From positions 1 to 15,043 of the forward strand of contig JBCBSS010000177.1 in NCBI GenBank assembly GCA_039819065.1: DNA of 15,043 bases, written 5' to 3'. The notes beneath the pieces are model-generated. The model saw nothing but the letters and a program-made list of their open reading frames with translations, was not told the origin of the DNA and ran no database searches. How positions within the stretch are numbered: the stretch's first letter is position 1; each line of letters opens with the position of its first letter. The stretch is from JBCBSS01 sp039819065 (GTDB lineage: Bacteria > Bacteroidota > Bacteroidia > Cytophagales > Cyclobacteriaceae). A program made the position numbers and the translations under genes. Positions 14,646 to 15,043 of the stretch are shown here, piece by piece.

Positions 14646-14723
14646 ATGCCAGCCAGATGTTTCCATCTGGTGTTTTAGCTATGGAGTTGAATAGGCCGTC
14701 AGTGGAGGCACTAACGGCGGCTA
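14646..14723 (+). repeat. F1 two-hairpin element, copy 4
   Basis: GCCAGATG-TTTC-CATCTGGT (14652-14671), linker GTTTTAGCTATGGAGTTGA, second hairpin AGTG-GAGG-CACT, then AACGGCGGCT. The linker is closest to copy 1 at 5700-5776, which shares the GGAGTTGAATAGGC segment. Confidence 0.7.
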
Positions 14724-14943
14724 GAAAGCCCTTCGGCTCGTTACCCAGTAAAGAGATTACTCAAAACAACCTCTTTACTCTTTGCTTCAAGCCAACCATT
14801 CAATATTACGGTTTAGTATCAAACAATCATTTTGTAGGAGAGCTACTACGCTTATAGGAGCAGTGATATGATAATTAATTATAACGTAAATAGATAAAAG
14901 CAAGGAAGCAACTTGCATCTGACGAGATACTGCGCCACTATTG

Positions 14944-14983
14944 TAGCAGGTTGATTGCTATACTGATAGCAGTCAACCTGCTA
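14944..14983. repeat. 18-bp hairpin at the head of the tandem array
   Basis: TAGCAGGTTGATTGCTAT (14944-14961), loop ACTG, then ATAGCAGTCAACCTGCTA (14966-14983), with a single T-G mismatch in 18 pairs. The left arm occurs once; its complement recurs in every following 23-bp unit. Confidence 0.75.
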
Positions 14984-15043
14984 TACTAATAGCAATTAAC
15001 CTGCTATACTAATAGCAATTAACCTGCTATACTAATAGCAATT
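14955..15043 (+). repeat. 23-bp tandem array, truncated by the window edge
   Basis: Units start at 14955, 14978, 15001 and 15024. The last three are identical over what is visible (core GCTATACTAATAGCAATTAA), and the last is cut at 20 bases. The first differs at four positions. Each unit holds the small inverted repeat GCTAT-ACTA-ATAGC. The period is too short and spacer-free for CRISPR. The array length beyond the window is unknown. Confidence 0.85.

Larger units (their letters stand above)
14318..14804 (+). repeat. Composite intergenic repeat, copy C (rearranged)
   Basis: Module order: F5 (14318-14366, with GCGATCCGT and GGACGGACGAGGG), F6 purine-rich (14377-14440), an F3-like palindrome with CGATCCCGATAACTATCGGG (14476-14495) in a CATTCCC...GGGAATCTC frame, F8 AAGACATAAG type (14520-14552), F4 (14554-14629), F1 (14646-14723), then F2 with its GCTTCAAGCCAAC tail (14741-14804). 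It uses the modules of copies A and B but lacks F7 and has a different order. Confidence 0.65.
14264..15043. other. Repeat-rich region C to the window edge
   Basis: No coding sequence is supported. The short open frame 14657-14857 lies entirely across repeat modules. The region holds composite repeat copy C (14318-14804), about 140 bp without recognisable content (14805-14943), and the 23-bp tandem array at the edge. The grpB-family promoter must lie just left of or within the first repeat module. Confidence 0.75.

Noticed and set aside
14657..14857. Small protein gene of 66 codons
   Set aside because: The frame is made entirely of repeat modules F1 and F2, which are non-coding and structured elsewhere in the window; the translation shows no domain.
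14955..15043. CRISPR array
   Set aside because: The units are contiguous at a 23-bp period with no unique spacers, and no cas genes are present.

Overview
The window reads as chromosomal DNA of a Bacteroidota bacterium, probably of the Cytophagales (Fulvivirga/Roseivirga-like); the genus-level guess is an inference. Supporting signs are a two-module FtsX/MacB-type permease of about 800 residues without its own ATPase, Bacteroidota-type promoters (-33 TTTG, -7 TAnnTTTG), almost no Shine-Dalgarno sequences, a divergent EF-G2 paralogue, and intergenic DNA full of short palindromic repeats. No rRNA, tRNA, CRISPR array, transposase or phage gene is visible.

Layout. Positions 149-646 encode a SLOG/LOG-fold protein of the TIGR00725 type. 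An EF-G2-type translation factor (879-3014) follows, preceded by a consensus-like promoter and a CRP/FNR-type palindrome and closed by a hairpin. Next come a secreted calcineurin-like phosphoesterase (3216-4364), an AraC-family regulator (4455-5336), an 890-bp repeat-rich gap, an AzoR-type FMN quinone/azo reductase (6228-6842) and a beta-hydroxyacid dehydrogenase-family NAD(P) oxidoreductase (7147-8016). A 525-bp gap holds a G-quadruplex motif and the terminator of the convergent phoD gene (8542-10281, minus), a Tat-exported phosphatase with a lipobox. A 970-bp repeat mosaic separates phoD from the permease gene (11252-13684). A GrpB-family protein (13712-14263, minus) converges on the permease gene. 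The window ends in a third repeat mosaic and a 23-bp tandem array that runs off the edge.

How the parts may work together. The araC, azoR and dehydrogenase genes each carry the same spaced motif, TG(A/C)CCG-N9-ACTTTT, 55-69 bp before their start codons. I saw no other match on either strand by eye. This suggests a small regulon in which the AraC protein controls itself and two reductases for quinones, aldehydes or similar electrophiles.

The three large intergenic mosaics share the same modules. The ones at about 5554-6090 and 10434-10963 carry them in the same order but in opposite orientation. One module is a two-hairpin element whose stem changes are compensatory between copies, which suggests an RNA-level structure. 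The mosaics contain no convincing coding sequence.
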